A stretch of DNA of 64,000 bases from an uncultured Treponema sp. (GTDB lineage: Bacteria; Spirochaetota; Spirochaetia; Treponematales; Treponemataceae). This document shows, in pieces, positions 34,078 through 42,617 of the stretch. The position numbers and the translations under genes are program-made. The DNA lies in contig CALFJF010000019.1 of NCBI GenBank assembly GCA_937877535.1, forward strand, positions 1-64,000, in the 5' to 3' direction. The notes under the pieces are model-generated. The model made no database searches. It saw only the letters and a list, made by a program, of their open reading frames with translations, and was not told the origin of the DNA. Position 1 is the first letter of the stretch, and every line of letters begins with the position of its first letter.

Positions 34078-34108
34078 AAAAAGCTCGCTCAAAAGCGGGC
34101 TTTTTTTT
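34078..34108 (+). terminator. Terminator between yebC and ruvC
   Basis: AAAAGCTCGC pairs with GCGGGCTTTT (one G-U pair) around a TCAAAA loop, followed by eight T. The ruvC start lies only 17 bases beyond it. Confidence 0.8.
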
Positions 34109-34124
34109 GCTCAAAACAACAAAA

Positions 34125-34622
34125 ATGAAAAAAACACGGCGAATAATCGGCATAGACCCGGGGCTGGCAAATACAGGATTTGGGATTTTGGACGATTTTT
34201 GTGGAAAATTCAAACTCGTCAGTTACGGCGTAATCGAAACACCGTCTTCGGATTTACTCCATGAAAGACTTGTAAAAATCCACGAAGGAATCAAAAGCGT
34301 TTTGTTGGAATTCAATCCAGATGAAGCGGCAATGGAAGAATTGTATTTTGGCAAAAACTCGTCAAGCGCGATGAACGTTGCCGAAGCAAAAGGAGTTGCA
34401 ACGCTTTCGCTCGCGCTCTTTGGAACGGCTCCAAAAATGTATCGTCCAAATCAAATCAAAAGCGCGGTTACGGGCACTCAACAAGCAGACAAAAATACGG
34501 TTGAGCAATACGTCGCACTTCTTTTGAATCTTCGCGAAGTGCCAAAACCTGACCACGCGGCAGACGCTCTTGCTTGCGCAATAACGCACGCTCATTATTC
34601 GGCAAAAGAATCGCAAGGATAA
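34125..34622 (+). CDS. ruvC: Crossover junction endodeoxyribonuclease
   Basis: A 165-residue protein from the ATG at 34125. It has GIDPGLANTGFGILD (first catalytic Asp), AAMEELYFGKNSSSAM (catalytic Glu) and PDHAADALACAITHA (last acidic residues). It cuts Holliday junctions with RuvAB. No ribosome-binding site precedes the ATG and a terminator ends just before it, so expression may rely on read-through or an unseen promoter. The stop is 3 bases before the NeuB-like gene. Confidence 0.9.
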   Translation: MKKTRRIIGIDPGLANTGFGILDDFCGKFKLVSYGVIETPSSDLLHERLVKIHEGIKSVLLEFNPDEAAMEELYFGKNSSSAMNVAEAKGVATLSLALFGTAPKMYRPNQIKSAVTGTQQADKNTVEQYVALLLNLREVPKPDHAADALACAITHAHYSAKESQG

Positions 34623-34625
34623 AAA

Positions 34626-35732
34626 ATGCAACACAAAATTGATATAATCGCGGAAATTGGAACGGCGCACGGCGGAAATATCGAAAAAGCGCGGGCGTTA
34701 ATTGAGGCGGCGGCGGAAGCGGGCGCGGACAGCATAAAATTTCAATGGGTGTACGCAGATGAAATTTTGCATCCCGAAACTGGATTTGTAAATCTGCCTG
34801 GCGGCAAAACGCGACTGTACGACAGATTTCGTGCTCTTGAAGTTTCCGCCGATTTTTTTGCAGAGTGCGCAAAAATCGTCCACGAACGCAAAAAAAAATT
34901 CGTTTGCTCCCCTTTTGGAATCAAAAGTTTGCGCGCGTTAATCGAATTAAAGCCTGACGCAATAAAAATCGCTTCCCCTGAACTAAATCACATTCCACTG
35001 CTCACAGAACTTTCCGAAATAAGAAAAAACGTGCCGATTTCCGTAATCGTTTCCACGGGCGTTTCGCGTCTTTTTGACATCGAAAAAGCCCTTGAAATCC
35101 TTGGCACAAAAGACGTAACGCTCCTTCATTGCATTACGAGTTATCCAGCCCCAGAAGACGAGTATAATTTACGAGTCATTCCGAATCTTTCACAGATTTT
35201 TGGAGTTCCTTGCGGAGTGAGCGACCATTCGTTAGATCCCGTACTCGTTCCGAGTTTGTGTGCAGCCGTTGGCGGGCGCATGATTGAAAAACACATCACG
35301 TTGAGCCGAAAAGACAGCGGACTTGACGACCCCGTTGCCCTCGAAAGCGAGCAATTTTCGCTCATGGTTCATGCAGTTCGCCAGTGCGAAGCATGTTTTC
35401 GGCAATACGGCGAGGGCGCGAGCGAATACATAAAACGAGAATTATCAAGCGAATACGGCGAGCGAATCGAAAAAATCCTCGGAAGCGGAATCAAAACGCT
35501 TGCGCCTTCAGAAAAAGAAAATTACAGGCGCACGAATCGGAGTTTGCATTTTCTTCGGGAAATGAAATCGGGCGAAACCATAAAAAACGAAGACATTGGC
35601 GTTTTGCGCACGGAAAAAATGCTTTCGGTGGGCTTACATCCCCTTTTTCTTCCCGAAATCGCTGGCGCAAAACTGGTAAAAGACGCAAAAAACGGCGAGG
35701 GTGTAACTTGGGCGCATTTTATTCAAAAATGA
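34626..35732 (+). CDS. NeuB-family sialic/nonulosonic acid synthase-like protein
   Basis: A 368-residue protein with the NeuB fold: IIAEIGTAHGGNIEKARALIEAA, GADSIKFQ, KKFVCSPFG, IKIASPEL, VSTGVS, LLHCITSYPAPEDEYNL and GVSDHSL. A C-terminal SAF (antifreeze-like) domain follows (about 305-368). Enzymes of this family condense phosphoenolpyruvate with an N-acetylated sugar to give sialic, legionaminic or pseudaminic acid. No partner CMP-transferase or epimerase lies nearby. It overlaps the end of ruvC closely, suggesting co-transcription. Substrate cannot be told from sequence. Confidence 0.85.
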   Translation: MQHKIDIIAEIGTAHGGNIEKARALIEAAAEAGADSIKFQWVYADEILHPETGFVNLPGGKTRLYDRFRALEVSADFFAECAKIVHERKKKFVCSPFGIKSLRALIELKPDAIKIASPELNHIPLLTELSEIRKNVPISVIVSTGVSRLFDIEKALEILGTKDVTLLHCITSYPAPEDEYNLRVIPNLSQIFGVPCGVSDHSLDPVLVPSLCAAVGGRMIEKHITLSRKDSGLDDPVALESEQFSLMVHAVRQCEACFRQYGEGASEYIKRELSSEYGERIEKILGSGIKTLAPSEKENYRRTNRSLHFLREMKSGETIKNEDIGVLRTEKMLSVGLHPLFLPEIAGAKLVKDAKNGEGVTWAHFIQK

Positions 35733-35868
35733 AAATCGTCGAACAGAATACAAAAAAAATGATATAATTGACGCGGGCATTGAGTCTGTCAAAATGCCAG
35801 GTCAAATCCACCAAAGATTTTATAACACGACCAATAATCTTTTGATTTTTTCAAAAAGGGAGGGAAAA

Positions 35869-37830
35869 ATGAAAAAAATCTTACAGATTGCGTTTTCGGT
35901 TTTCTTTATTGCTTCGCTTGCCATTTCGTGCAATTCCGAAGCAGGCGAAAGTTCAAATCCTAATTCAAATCCAAAAACGGAAGAAGAAACTTCTGAAATA
36001 TACGATTCAAACGGCGACTCGAAAATAACCGTAACGTCAGCGACGGGGAAGACGGTGGACACGAACGGCGGAATCGACTTGAACGACTGGGGAATTCAGA
36101 TACGAATCCCCGCAAGTACATTTTCACATTTTCAAGCAGGCAGCAAAATTTCAATCACAACAAAAAAATCTCAAACGTGCACGTCGGAATGGGAATATTA
36201 CAATCTCAAATTCTACGCCCCAAGTTCTTCTTGGAGCGAAATTAAGGGCGGAAACTTTGAAAATGCCTCATACAACAACGTTATTGTTCCCACAAACGCG
36301 GACGGCGTTTTTTCTTACACGGTTACGGCGGACAACGCAACTCTTTTGAAAAATCACGGACTTATAATTATAGGATACGGGCTTGTCATTACAAACATTT
36401 CCACGTCAAAAACAGAAACATCGACTTCAGAAAACGCTCAAACGGAAACAAAAACCGATGTGTGGTCGGGAAATACGGACTTTAACGATTCGGACTGGGG
36501 AGTGAACATTCAGATTGCTGCCGATAAGTTTTCGTCATTTTTTGAGGGAAGCAAAATCCAAGTCGAGTGGCGCGCGTCTTCCACCGCAACGGAGTACAAA
36601 AAATTGCAATTTGACGCGATGGGCGCGGCGTGGACGGAACTCACGGGCGGTGCGTTTTCTGGTGGCACGACCGACAGCGACAAGGGCGTAAAGCCAGAGT
36701 CGAGTCCGCTTTCCTACACTGTTACGGCGGCAAACGCCTCGTCGCTTAAATCGAACGGACTTGCGCTCATGGGCTACGGTGTTGTGGTTACAAAAATCAC
36801 GCTCATTTCTGGCGGAACGCAGGCGGAATCAAGCACGGAAAGCGCGAATCCAACTGCTGTAGAAACAAAGGCGACTCCCGTTCTTTCTGACTCGGACACG
36901 CCGTTTTCAAAACATGGAAAATTGCACGTTTCGGGCGCGTATTTGTACGATGAACATAACGAAAAATATCAACTTTTTGGCATGAGTACGCACGGAATCA
37001 CCTTTGGAAACGAATTTAGTCGCTATGTAAACGAAGACGCATTTCAGACGCTCCGCGACGACTGGAACACAAACTGCGTTAGGATTGTCCTCTATCCGCG
37101 CGACTATAATGGCTACCTTACGGGCGGCGACAAAGCAAAACTCAAATCAATCGTCAAAAATGGAATCGAAGCGGCAACAAAGAAAGGAATGTACGTCCTC
37201 GTGGATTGGCACGTTCACAACTACAATCCGCAAGAAACGCAAAGCGAAGCCATCGAGTTTCTCTCGGAAATCTCAAAAGAGTACGCAAAGTATGGAAATG
37301 TTCTCTACGAAATCTGCAACGAGCCGACGGGAAGTCCGTGGAACAGCGCGATAAAGCCCTACGCCGAAAAAGTGATTTCAGAAATCCGAAAGTATGCCCC
37401 CGATGCCGTCGTCATTGTGGGAACAAACACTTGGAGTCAAGATGTCGAAGAAGCACTCGCCTCCCCGCTTTCTCCTGCGACCTACGGAAACGTCATGTAC
37501 ACGTTCCATTTTTACGCAAACTCGCATACGCAGACATATCGCGCCCGTGTGGAAAGCGCGATTACAAAAGGGCTTCCAATTTTTATCACCGAGTTTGGAA
37601 CGTGCGACGCAAGCGGAAACGGCGGATTCAACGAAAGCGAAAGCAAAGCCTGGTTCGATTTGTGCAAAAAATACAGCATCAGCCACTTAAACTGGAGTTT
37701 GTCGAACAAGGGCGAAACGGCGAGCGCAATCCAGTCGTCATGCTCAAAGACAAGCGCGTGGGCGGAGTCGGACTTGACCGAAAGCGGAAAACTTGTGAGA
37801 ATGCACTTCATCAACGACTGCAAAAGGTAG
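35869..37830 (+). CDS. GH5-family glycanase lipoprotein with two N-terminal modules
   Basis: A 653-residue protein from the ATG at 35869 (GGGAGGG upstream). The lipobox LAISC gives Cys22. Two related modules of about 115 residues follow (about 45-190 and 200-325). Each reads like a beta-sandwich and ends with a LxxxGYGxVxTxI pattern, suggesting binding domains. The GH5 domain occupies about 345-650: VRIVLYPRDYNG, YVLVDWHVHNYNP, YEICNEPTGSPW (acid/base Glu), YTFHFYANSHTQ and PIFITEFGTCDASG (nucleophile Glu). Likely a surface beta-glucanase or mannanase. Low-complexity Ser/Thr linkers join the parts. The promoter has TATAAT at 35763-35768, about 100 bases upstream. Confidence 0.87.
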   Translation: MKKILQIAFSVFFIASLAISCNSEAGESSNPNSNPKTEEETSEIYDSNGDSKITVTSATGKTVDTNGGIDLNDWGIQIRIPASTFSHFQAGSKISITTKKSQTCTSEWEYYNLKFYAPSSSWSEIKGGNFENASYNNVIVPTNADGVFSYTVTADNATLLKNHGLIIIGYGLVITNISTSKTETSTSENAQTETKTDVWSGNTDFNDSDWGVNIQIAADKFSSFFEGSKIQVEWRASSTATEYKKLQFDAMGAAWTELTGGAFSGGTTDSDKGVKPESSPLSYTVTAANASSLKSNGLALMGYGVVVTKITLISGGTQAESSTESANPTAVETKATPVLSDSDTPFSKHGKLHVSGAYLYDEHNEKYQLFGMSTHGITFGNEFSRYVNEDAFQTLRDDWNTNCVRIVLYPRDYNGYLTGGDKAKLKSIVKNGIEAATKKGMYVLVDWHVHNYNPQETQSEAIEFLSEISKEYAKYGNVLYEICNEPTGSPWNSAIKPYAEKVISEIRKYAPDAVVIVGTNTWSQDVEEALASPLSPATYGNVMYTFHFYANSHTQTYRARVESAITKGLPIFITEFGTCDASGNGGFNESESKAWFDLCKKYSISHLNWSLSNKGETASAIQSSCSKTSAWAESDLTESGKLVRMHFINDCKR

Positions 37831-37836
37831 AAAAAA

Positions 37837-38265
37837 ATGAAAAAACTGTTTTTTCTTTCGATTTTGGTTTTTCTTGCAATGAATTTTGGCTGCAAAAGCA
37901 CAAAAGAAGTTGAAATTAACGAAAGCAAAGACGAAAAAACGGCGCAAGATTTTCCCCGGGGAAAAGCTTTTGAAGTGTGCCTTGAGTCAAATCCCACGAC
38001 GGGTTTTTCGTGGGAATGTGTCATTTTTGACGAGAGCGTTGCGACGCTTTCTGCGCAAAAATACGAGCAATTCGACGCAGGAAAAGACATTGACGGCGTT
38101 GGCGGAATCGAGCGATTTGTGTTTTTGTGCAAAAAGGAAGGCGAAACGCAAGTGGTGTTCACCTATCGCCGTCCCTGGAAAGGCGGCGAAACCGCAACAA
38201 TCAGGACGGCACTGCTTAAAGTTGACAGCAATCTAAACGGAACGATTGACTTCATCGGGCAGTAA
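37837..38265 (+). CDS. Chagasin/ICP-type cysteine peptidase inhibitor lipoprotein
   Basis: A 142-residue protein with a lipobox NFGC (Cys19). The mature domain carries the three inhibitor loops of the I42 (chagasin) family: NPTTGFSW, GVGGIERFVF and YRRPW. Such proteins block papain-type cysteine peptidases. As a surface or periplasmic lipoprotein it may protect against the cell's own or neighbouring peptidases. It lies 6 bases after the GH5 gene, so it is likely in the same transcript, followed by a terminator. Confidence 0.82.
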   Translation: MKKLFFLSILVFLAMNFGCKSTKEVEINESKDEKTAQDFPRGKAFEVCLESNPTTGFSWECVIFDESVATLSAQKYEQFDAGKDIDGVGGIERFVFLCKKEGETQVVFTYRRPWKGGETATIRTALLKVDSNLNGTIDFIGQ

Positions 38266-38305
38266 AAAAAAACGGCGGCTTTTTTGTGTCGCCGTTTTCC
38301 TTTTT
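38265..38305 (+). terminator. Terminator between the inhibitor gene and hisS
   Basis: AAAACGGCG (38269-38277) pairs with CGCCGTTTT (38290-38298), followed by T-rich sequence. The hisS -10 box lies just downstream. Confidence 0.82.
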
Positions 38306-38318
38306 CAAGGCTTTTCGA

Positions 38319-38324
38319 TATAAT
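38319..38324 (+). promoter_or_regulatory. -10 box 8 bases before hisS
   Basis: TATAAT ends 8 bases before the hisS ATG, and no ribosome-binding site lies between. The -35 region is weak. This predicts a leaderless or near-leaderless transcript. Confidence 0.55.
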
Positions 38325-38332
38325 TTTTCATT

Positions 38333-39643
38333 ATGCAAGAAATTATCCAACCACGAGTTCTCAAAGGATTTAGGGACATTTTGCCACGCGCGGAAATTGC
38401 GCGGGCAGAACTCATCGAAAAAATCACAAAGGTGTACCGTTCGTTCGGGTTTGTGCCAATTGACACGCCCGCTCTCGAATATTCTGAAATTCTGCTTCGG
38501 AAATCGAACGGAGAAACGGAAAAGCAAGTTTTTAGATTTTTGGACAACGGAAAGCGCGATGTAGCTCTTCGGTTTGACCTTACCGTGCCGTTTGCGCGTT
38601 TTGTTGCAGAGCACGCAGATGAATTGTATTTTCCGTTCAAGCGGTATCACGTTGCAAAAGTGTGGCGTGGCGAAAAACCTCAGGCAGGGCGATTTCGCGA
38701 GTTTGTGCAATGCGACATTGACACCGTGGGAGCAGACAGCGCAAGCGCGGATTTTGAGATTCTTTCCGTGATGAAAGCGGCTCTTTGTGAGATTTACGCG
38801 GACTCGTTTACGATAAAAGTAAATCACCGTGGCGTTTTCAATCGATTTCTTGAAAAAATCGAAGCCGTTGAAAAAAGCGAGGATATTTTGCGAGCGGTGG
38901 ATAAACTCGCAAAAATCGGCGAGGAGGCAGTTCGCGCAGAACTCAAAGAAATAACTGCGAGCGAGGAAAAAGCATCAAAAATCCTTGATTTTATAAAAGC
39001 GGAACAAAATTGGGACGATACGCTCAAAAAAATCGAAGAAATGGCAGGTGGCGAATCGGACGACACGCGAAGGCTCAAAGAAATCCGAAAAATGATGGAA
39101 GAATCGGAAATTTCAGAGTATTTTTCGCTCGACCCGTCGATTACGCGCGGGCTTGATTACTACACAGGAATCGTATACGAAACTTTTTTGAACGCGCTTC
39201 CCGAAATCGGCTCGGTTTGTTCAGGCGGCAGATACGACAATTTAGCCTCTCTTTACACAAAAAAATCAATTTCTGGTGTTGGCGCGTCAATCGGGCTTGA
39301 CAGGCTTCTTTCGGCTCTCGAAAAACTCGGAAAAAAAGAAGAGCGCGGCAGTTTTCTTGACGCAGAGATTTTTTGCACCGACAAAAATTCAGAAAACGCA
39401 ATCAAAAGACAAAAAATCGCTTCGATTTTGCGGGAACAGGGCGTTTTTGTGGAAGTTTTTCCAGAAGAAAAGAAAATGGCGCAACAATACGCGGTCGCGG
39501 AGGCAAAAGGCATAAAATGGGGCATTTTTTTGTCCGAAGACGGAGAAGAAATCACGCTCAAAAACCTCAAAACCCGCGAGCAAACTGTAGGACTTACTGC
39601 AAAAAACGTGGCAGAAAAAATCCTTCTTGAAAAAAAGTCTTAA
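38333..39643 (+). CDS. hisS: Histidyl-tRNA synthetase
   Basis: A 436-residue protein with class II motifs: RVLKGFRDILPRAEIARAEL, LRFDLTVPFARFVAEH (motif 2 region), RGEKPQAGRFREFVQCD, the histidine-specific RGLDYYTGIVYE, GGRYDN and GVGASIGLDRLL (motif 3), then an anticodon-binding domain. It attaches His to tRNA-His. The gene stands alone with a -10 box almost at its ATG. Its end overlaps the convergent lipoprotein gene by 4 bases, so no terminator fits there. Confidence 0.95.
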   Translation: MQEIIQPRVLKGFRDILPRAEIARAELIEKITKVYRSFGFVPIDTPALEYSEILLRKSNGETEKQVFRFLDNGKRDVALRFDLTVPFARFVAEHADELYFPFKRYHVAKVWRGEKPQAGRFREFVQCDIDTVGADSASADFEILSVMKAALCEIYADSFTIKVNHRGVFNRFLEKIEAVEKSEDILRAVDKLAKIGEEAVRAELKEITASEEKASKILDFIKAEQNWDDTLKKIEEMAGGESDDTRRLKEIRKMMEESEISEYFSLDPSITRGLDYYTGIVYETFLNALPEIGSVCSGGRYDNLASLYTKKSISGVGASIGLDRLLSALEKLGKKEERGSFLDAEIFCTDKNSENAIKRQKIASILREQGVFVEVFPEEKKMAQQYAVAEAKGIKWGIFLSEDGEEITLKNLKTREQTVGLTAKNVAEKILLEKKS

Positions 39644-39996
39644 TCCGATTGGAGCGATTTTTCTGCTCGAAGTCGATTTGAGTAAACGCGAACGGAGGCG
39701 GAAGGCACCCACCCGTCGGAAAAAGCAATCCATTTTTCGGCTTTTCCATCGGTTGTAACGGTCTTTTCGCCTTCGACTTTTTCAAGCGTTCCACGGCGCA
39801 GATTTCTCACAATGCGAGCGTCATACGCAGGTTTTTCTCGGCAAGAAACGTAAGGCTCTGAAACGACTGCCCAGCGGTCTTCAATTTCAATAGCTTTCAA
39901 ATCCTCTTCTCTAAAAGAAATGGAATCGTTTTTTTCAAGGCAAGAGGTAAAAAAAAGCAATGTCAAAACAGAAAAAAACAAACATCGCGTGTACAT
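39640..39996 (-). CDS. Small lipoprotein with a probable SH3-like domain
   Basis: A 118-residue protein from the ATG at 39996. The signal FFTSC gives a lipobox (Cys19). The remaining part reads WAVVSEPYVSCREKP...IVRNLRRGTLEKV...WIAFSDGWVPSASVRVY, the rhythm of a bacterial SH3 domain (C-R-x-x-P, G-x-x-x-x-V, W-V-x-x-x). Likely an envelope protein that binds peptidoglycan or another partner. Function unproved. The mutT-like gene ends 3 bases upstream, so they are co-transcribed. Confidence 0.65.
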   Translation of the reverse strand: MYTRCLFFSVLTLLFFTSCLEKNDSISFREEDLKAIEIEDRWAVVSEPYVSCREKPAYDARIVRNLRRGTLEKVEGEKTVTTDGKAEKWIAFSDGWVPSASVRVYSNRLRAEKSLQSD

Positions 39997-39998
39997 TT

Positions 39999-40415
39999 TT
40001 AGCCTTCCTGTAAAACCGTCGCAAGATATTTTGCAATTTCTGGATAAATGAGCATATCCGAATCCACAAAATGCAACGTTGGAATCTCCGAAAGGGAAAC
40101 CCATTTGTATTCCGTATGCTCGCTCAAAACATATTTTTTCTCGCTTCCATCATGCGGAACTGTAATAAGATACGCGCAAAGCAACACTTCTTCGCCAGCG
40201 TGTTTGAAAATCGCCGAGGCAATTTTTTCCTTTACGACGATTTCCTCGCCGAACTCTTCAAAAAACTCCCGTTTGCAAGCGTCTTCATCGCTTTCGCCGT
40301 TTTCAACTTTTCCGCCGGGGAATTCCCATCTTCCGCCCATTTGCCCTTTTTGAATTCTGTGCGCAATCAAAACTTCGCGACCACGAAACGCTATGCACGC
40401 TATTGATTTTTTCAT
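39999..40415 (-). CDS. NUDIX hydrolase (MutT-like)
   Basis: A 138-residue protein from the ATG at 40415 (AAGGAG upstream). The Nudix box GGKVENGESDEDACKREFFE continues as EFGEE and is intact (G-x5-E-x7-REUXEEXGU). RWEFPGGK and QKGQMGGRW upstream of it resemble the MutT subgroup that hydrolyses oxidised dGTP. It could instead act on other nucleoside diphosphate derivatives. It lies 13 bases after the HAD gene on the minus strand. Confidence 0.85.
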   Translation of the reverse strand: MKKSIACIAFRGREVLIAHRIQKGQMGGRWEFPGGKVENGESDEDACKREFFEEFGEEIVVKEKIASAIFKHAGEEVLLCAYLITVPHDGSEKKYVLSEHTEYKWVSLSEIPTLHFVDSDMLIYPEIAKYLATVLQEG

Positions 40416-40428
40416 TTTTTTCTCCTTT

Positions 40429-41088
40429 TTATAAAACGATTTCTGGAATTTCTTTGAGCGACGAAACGATTTTCCACGCACTTTTTTTGATTTCGTCATC
40501 TGGGGCGATTTGGTCAGGAACCATCACGCAGCGAATACGCGCCGCACAACTCGCTCGAATTCCGTTTGGACTGTCTTCCACGGAAATGCACTGCTTTGCG
40601 TCAACATTTAGCGAAGAAAGCGCGCGAAGATAAATGTCGGGCGCGGGTTTTGAATGTTCCACGAGGTCGCCCGTTGTAACGCTTTCAAAATAATCAAAAA
40701 TTCCCGCGTTACGAAGTTGTCGCTCCACCGCTTCCCGCCTTGTTGAAGAAGCGACCGCAAGGCGAATATTGTTTTGTTTCAAAAGCGAAAGGCAAAAATC
40801 AACACCATCCATTTTTTGTAATCCACGCTCCCGCTCGATTTTTGAAAAAAATTCTCCCGTTCTTTCGTAAAAATCCCGCGCTTTTTCTTCGCTTCCAAGC
40901 GTTTTTGAAAGCAACAAAAGCGTGTCGCCCTTGTTTTGCCCCACGCACGACCGAAAAAGCGACTCAACGTTCAAAATGCCAAACTCGCTTCCCGCAGAAA
41001 GCCAACACTCGTAACAAACGGACTCCGTATCCAAAAGAACGCCGTCCATGTCAAAAATCACCGCTTCTATTTTTGATTTTTTTGTCAT
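40429..41088 (-). CDS. HAD-family phosphatase or phosphomutase
   Basis: A 219-residue protein with GGAG 9 bases before the ATG. Motifs: IFDMDGVLLDTESV (nucleophile Asp), VASSTRREAVERQL, HSKPAPDIYLRAL (Lys) and ISVEDSPNGIRAS (acidic motif IV). A helical cap lies between the first two. This pattern fits the beta-phosphoglucomutase or small sugar-phosphatase subgroup. Its substrate is unknown. It follows the M48 peptidase gene closely on the minus strand. Confidence 0.83.
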   Translation of the reverse strand: MTKKSKIEAVIFDMDGVLLDTESVCYECWLSAGSEFGILNVESLFRSCVGQNKGDTLLLLSKTLGSEEKARDFYERTGEFFSKIERERGLQKMDGVDFCLSLLKQNNIRLAVASSTRREAVERQLRNAGIFDYFESVTTGDLVEHSKPAPDIYLRALSSLNVDAKQCISVEDSPNGIRASCAARIRCVMVPDQIAPDDEIKKSAWKIVSSLKEIPEIVL

Positions 41089-41091
41089 TTT

Positions 41092-42051
41092 TTATTTCTC
41101 CAATGCTTTTTTGAATTCCAAAAATCGAGCAGAACGAGCAGAACTCGGAGAATACGACGACGAATCAGGATAATAGCGGTAGCGAATCGACACGTTTTTG
41201 AGCCGAACGGAAGGGCTTGGGTGCGTTTTTCCAAAGCCGCTTTTATCTGACTTTGACGAGCGCGATTGCAAGGATTTCAAAACGCCTTCAAACGAACGCG
41301 GGTCGTATCCTGCGCCATCAAGAAGCTCCAAAGCCTTTGAATCCGCGGAAAGTTCTTGCGCTTGCGAGTAGCCCGTTTCAATTACGCCCGTAACCGCCGC
41401 ATCGATTTCCGCGCGAACAGCATCGGCATTGTTTTCCTTTTGATTTTCCGAAAGTGCCAAAGCCGCCACTCCACCCGCTTTTGAAATTGCCCCGCCAAGA
41501 CGCGCGGATTTTATTGCTTTTGCGCTATGTTTCAAAAGAACGTGTCCAACTTCATGCGCAAGAATCGCTGCCAGTTCGTCTTCGCTTGACGCGCAATCAA
41601 TTAAAGCCTTTGTAACCATAATGTGTCCACCTGCGGTCGCAAACGCATTTATTTCAGAAGAATCCAAAATGACCACAAAATAATCCCGAAACAAAAGCGG
41701 TCGCTCTGAAAAAACAGTCAACGAATGTAGGATTTTATTGAGATAATTTTGAGCCGCAGGTTTATTCAAAACGCTGTATTTTGCAAGGATTTTTGCAGCA
41801 ACAGCACGTCCAATGTAATATTCTTCCTCTGGACTAATGTCATCAAGCGCACGCGAAAATTCCTTTTGCGTTTCTTCAAAAGAACGCCGAACCGACTCGT
41901 TTGACAACGCCCCGTCGATTTTCGTTTTCAACGAATCTGGAAGCCGATTTTTTGCTTCGTTCAAAGAATCAAACCAACCTTGAGCAAAGGCGGAAAATCC
42001 AAAAAAGGGGAGAAAAATCAAAAAAAGAAAGGAAAATGCCATGTGTCGCAT
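41092..42051 (-). CDS. Exported M48-family zinc metallopeptidase
   Basis: A 319-residue protein with a signal peptide (residues 1-23, AFA-QG). A helical part precedes the catalytic domain: INAFATAGGHIMVTKALIDC, the zinc site LAAILAHEVGHVLLKHSA (HExxH), and QELSADSKALELL giving the third zinc ligand (E-x-x-AD). The family includes BepA/Oma1-like envelope quality-control peptidases. The C-terminus has HPSPSVRLKNV, also typical. It follows an SH3-like gene (3-base gap) and precedes the HAD gene. Confidence 0.87.
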   Translation of the reverse strand: MRHMAFSFLFLIFLPFFGFSAFAQGWFDSLNEAKNRLPDSLKTKIDGALSNESVRRSFEETQKEFSRALDDISPEEEYYIGRAVAAKILAKYSVLNKPAAQNYLNKILHSLTVFSERPLLFRDYFVVILDSSEINAFATAGGHIMVTKALIDCASSEDELAAILAHEVGHVLLKHSAKAIKSARLGGAISKAGGVAALALSENQKENNADAVRAEIDAAVTGVIETGYSQAQELSADSKALELLDGAGYDPRSFEGVLKSLQSRSSKSDKSGFGKTHPSPSVRLKNVSIRYRYYPDSSSYSPSSARSARFLEFKKALEK

Positions 42052-42054
42052 TTT

Positions 42055-42501
42055 TTATTCCACTTTGAGATTGCCTTCAGACAAAAAAGTGCGTAATTCC
42101 GCTTCGCTCACGCTCGATTTTTCCATTGCGTCAACGGCATCGTAATTGACGTTTCCGCTTGTTCTGTACGCACTTTCGTCTTCCGTTGAAAAATTTTTCC
42201 CCGCAAAAGATAGTTCCGAAGAATCGACTGAGGAATCAACATTCAAAATCGGATGAGAAGAGAGGGCGGAAAGCGGAATCCAGCCGTTTTTTCCGTTTCG
42301 TCTTTTTACAAATCGCCACGATTTTATTTCGCTCACGATTTCGACCATCTCGCCGTATTTTGCTCTGTCCGAAACGTTTGAAAAATTCGACCTTTTTTCA
42401 CGAATCGGCGCGTCTGGAATCGACACGAACATTTTATCGCCGATTTCTGAAAACGCTGAAAAAGCAAACAAAAAAAAGCAAAGGAAAATTGTTCTCTTCA
42501 T
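42055..42501 (-). CDS. Exported SH3-like protein
   Basis: A 148-residue protein from the ATG at 42501. A signal peptide (residues 1-15 or so) precedes an SH3-like stretch: VSIPDAPIREKRSNFSNVSD, then YGEMVEIVSEIKSWRFVK and NGKNGWIPLSAL. The C-terminal half is Ser-rich and of unknown fold. It probably acts in the envelope. It heads the operon that includes the M48 peptidase, HAD and NUDIX genes, and is divergent from the P-loop gene. Confidence 0.68.
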   Translation of the reverse strand: MKRTIFLCFFLFAFSAFSEIGDKMFVSIPDAPIREKRSNFSNVSDRAKYGEMVEIVSEIKSWRFVKRRNGKNGWIPLSALSSHPILNVDSSVDSSELSFAGKNFSTEDESAYRTSGNVNYDAVDAMEKSSVSEAELRTFLSEGNLKVE

Positions 42502-42582
42502 AAAAGGCATGATACCACGGACGCAGATTTTTTTCTATGACAAAAAACGTTTTGCGCATTTTTTGAAAAATCTCAAAAACCC

Positions 42583-42611
42583 TTGATTTACAATGCGCTC
42601 GCGCTTATGAT
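42583..42611 (+). promoter_or_regulatory. Promoter at the start of the P-loop gene
   Basis: TTGATT at 42583-42588, 17 bases, TATGAT at 42606-42611, then only 6 bases to the ATG at 42618. No ribosome-binding site is present. A leaderless transcript is predicted. Confidence 0.6.
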
Positions 42612-42617
42612 TAAACC

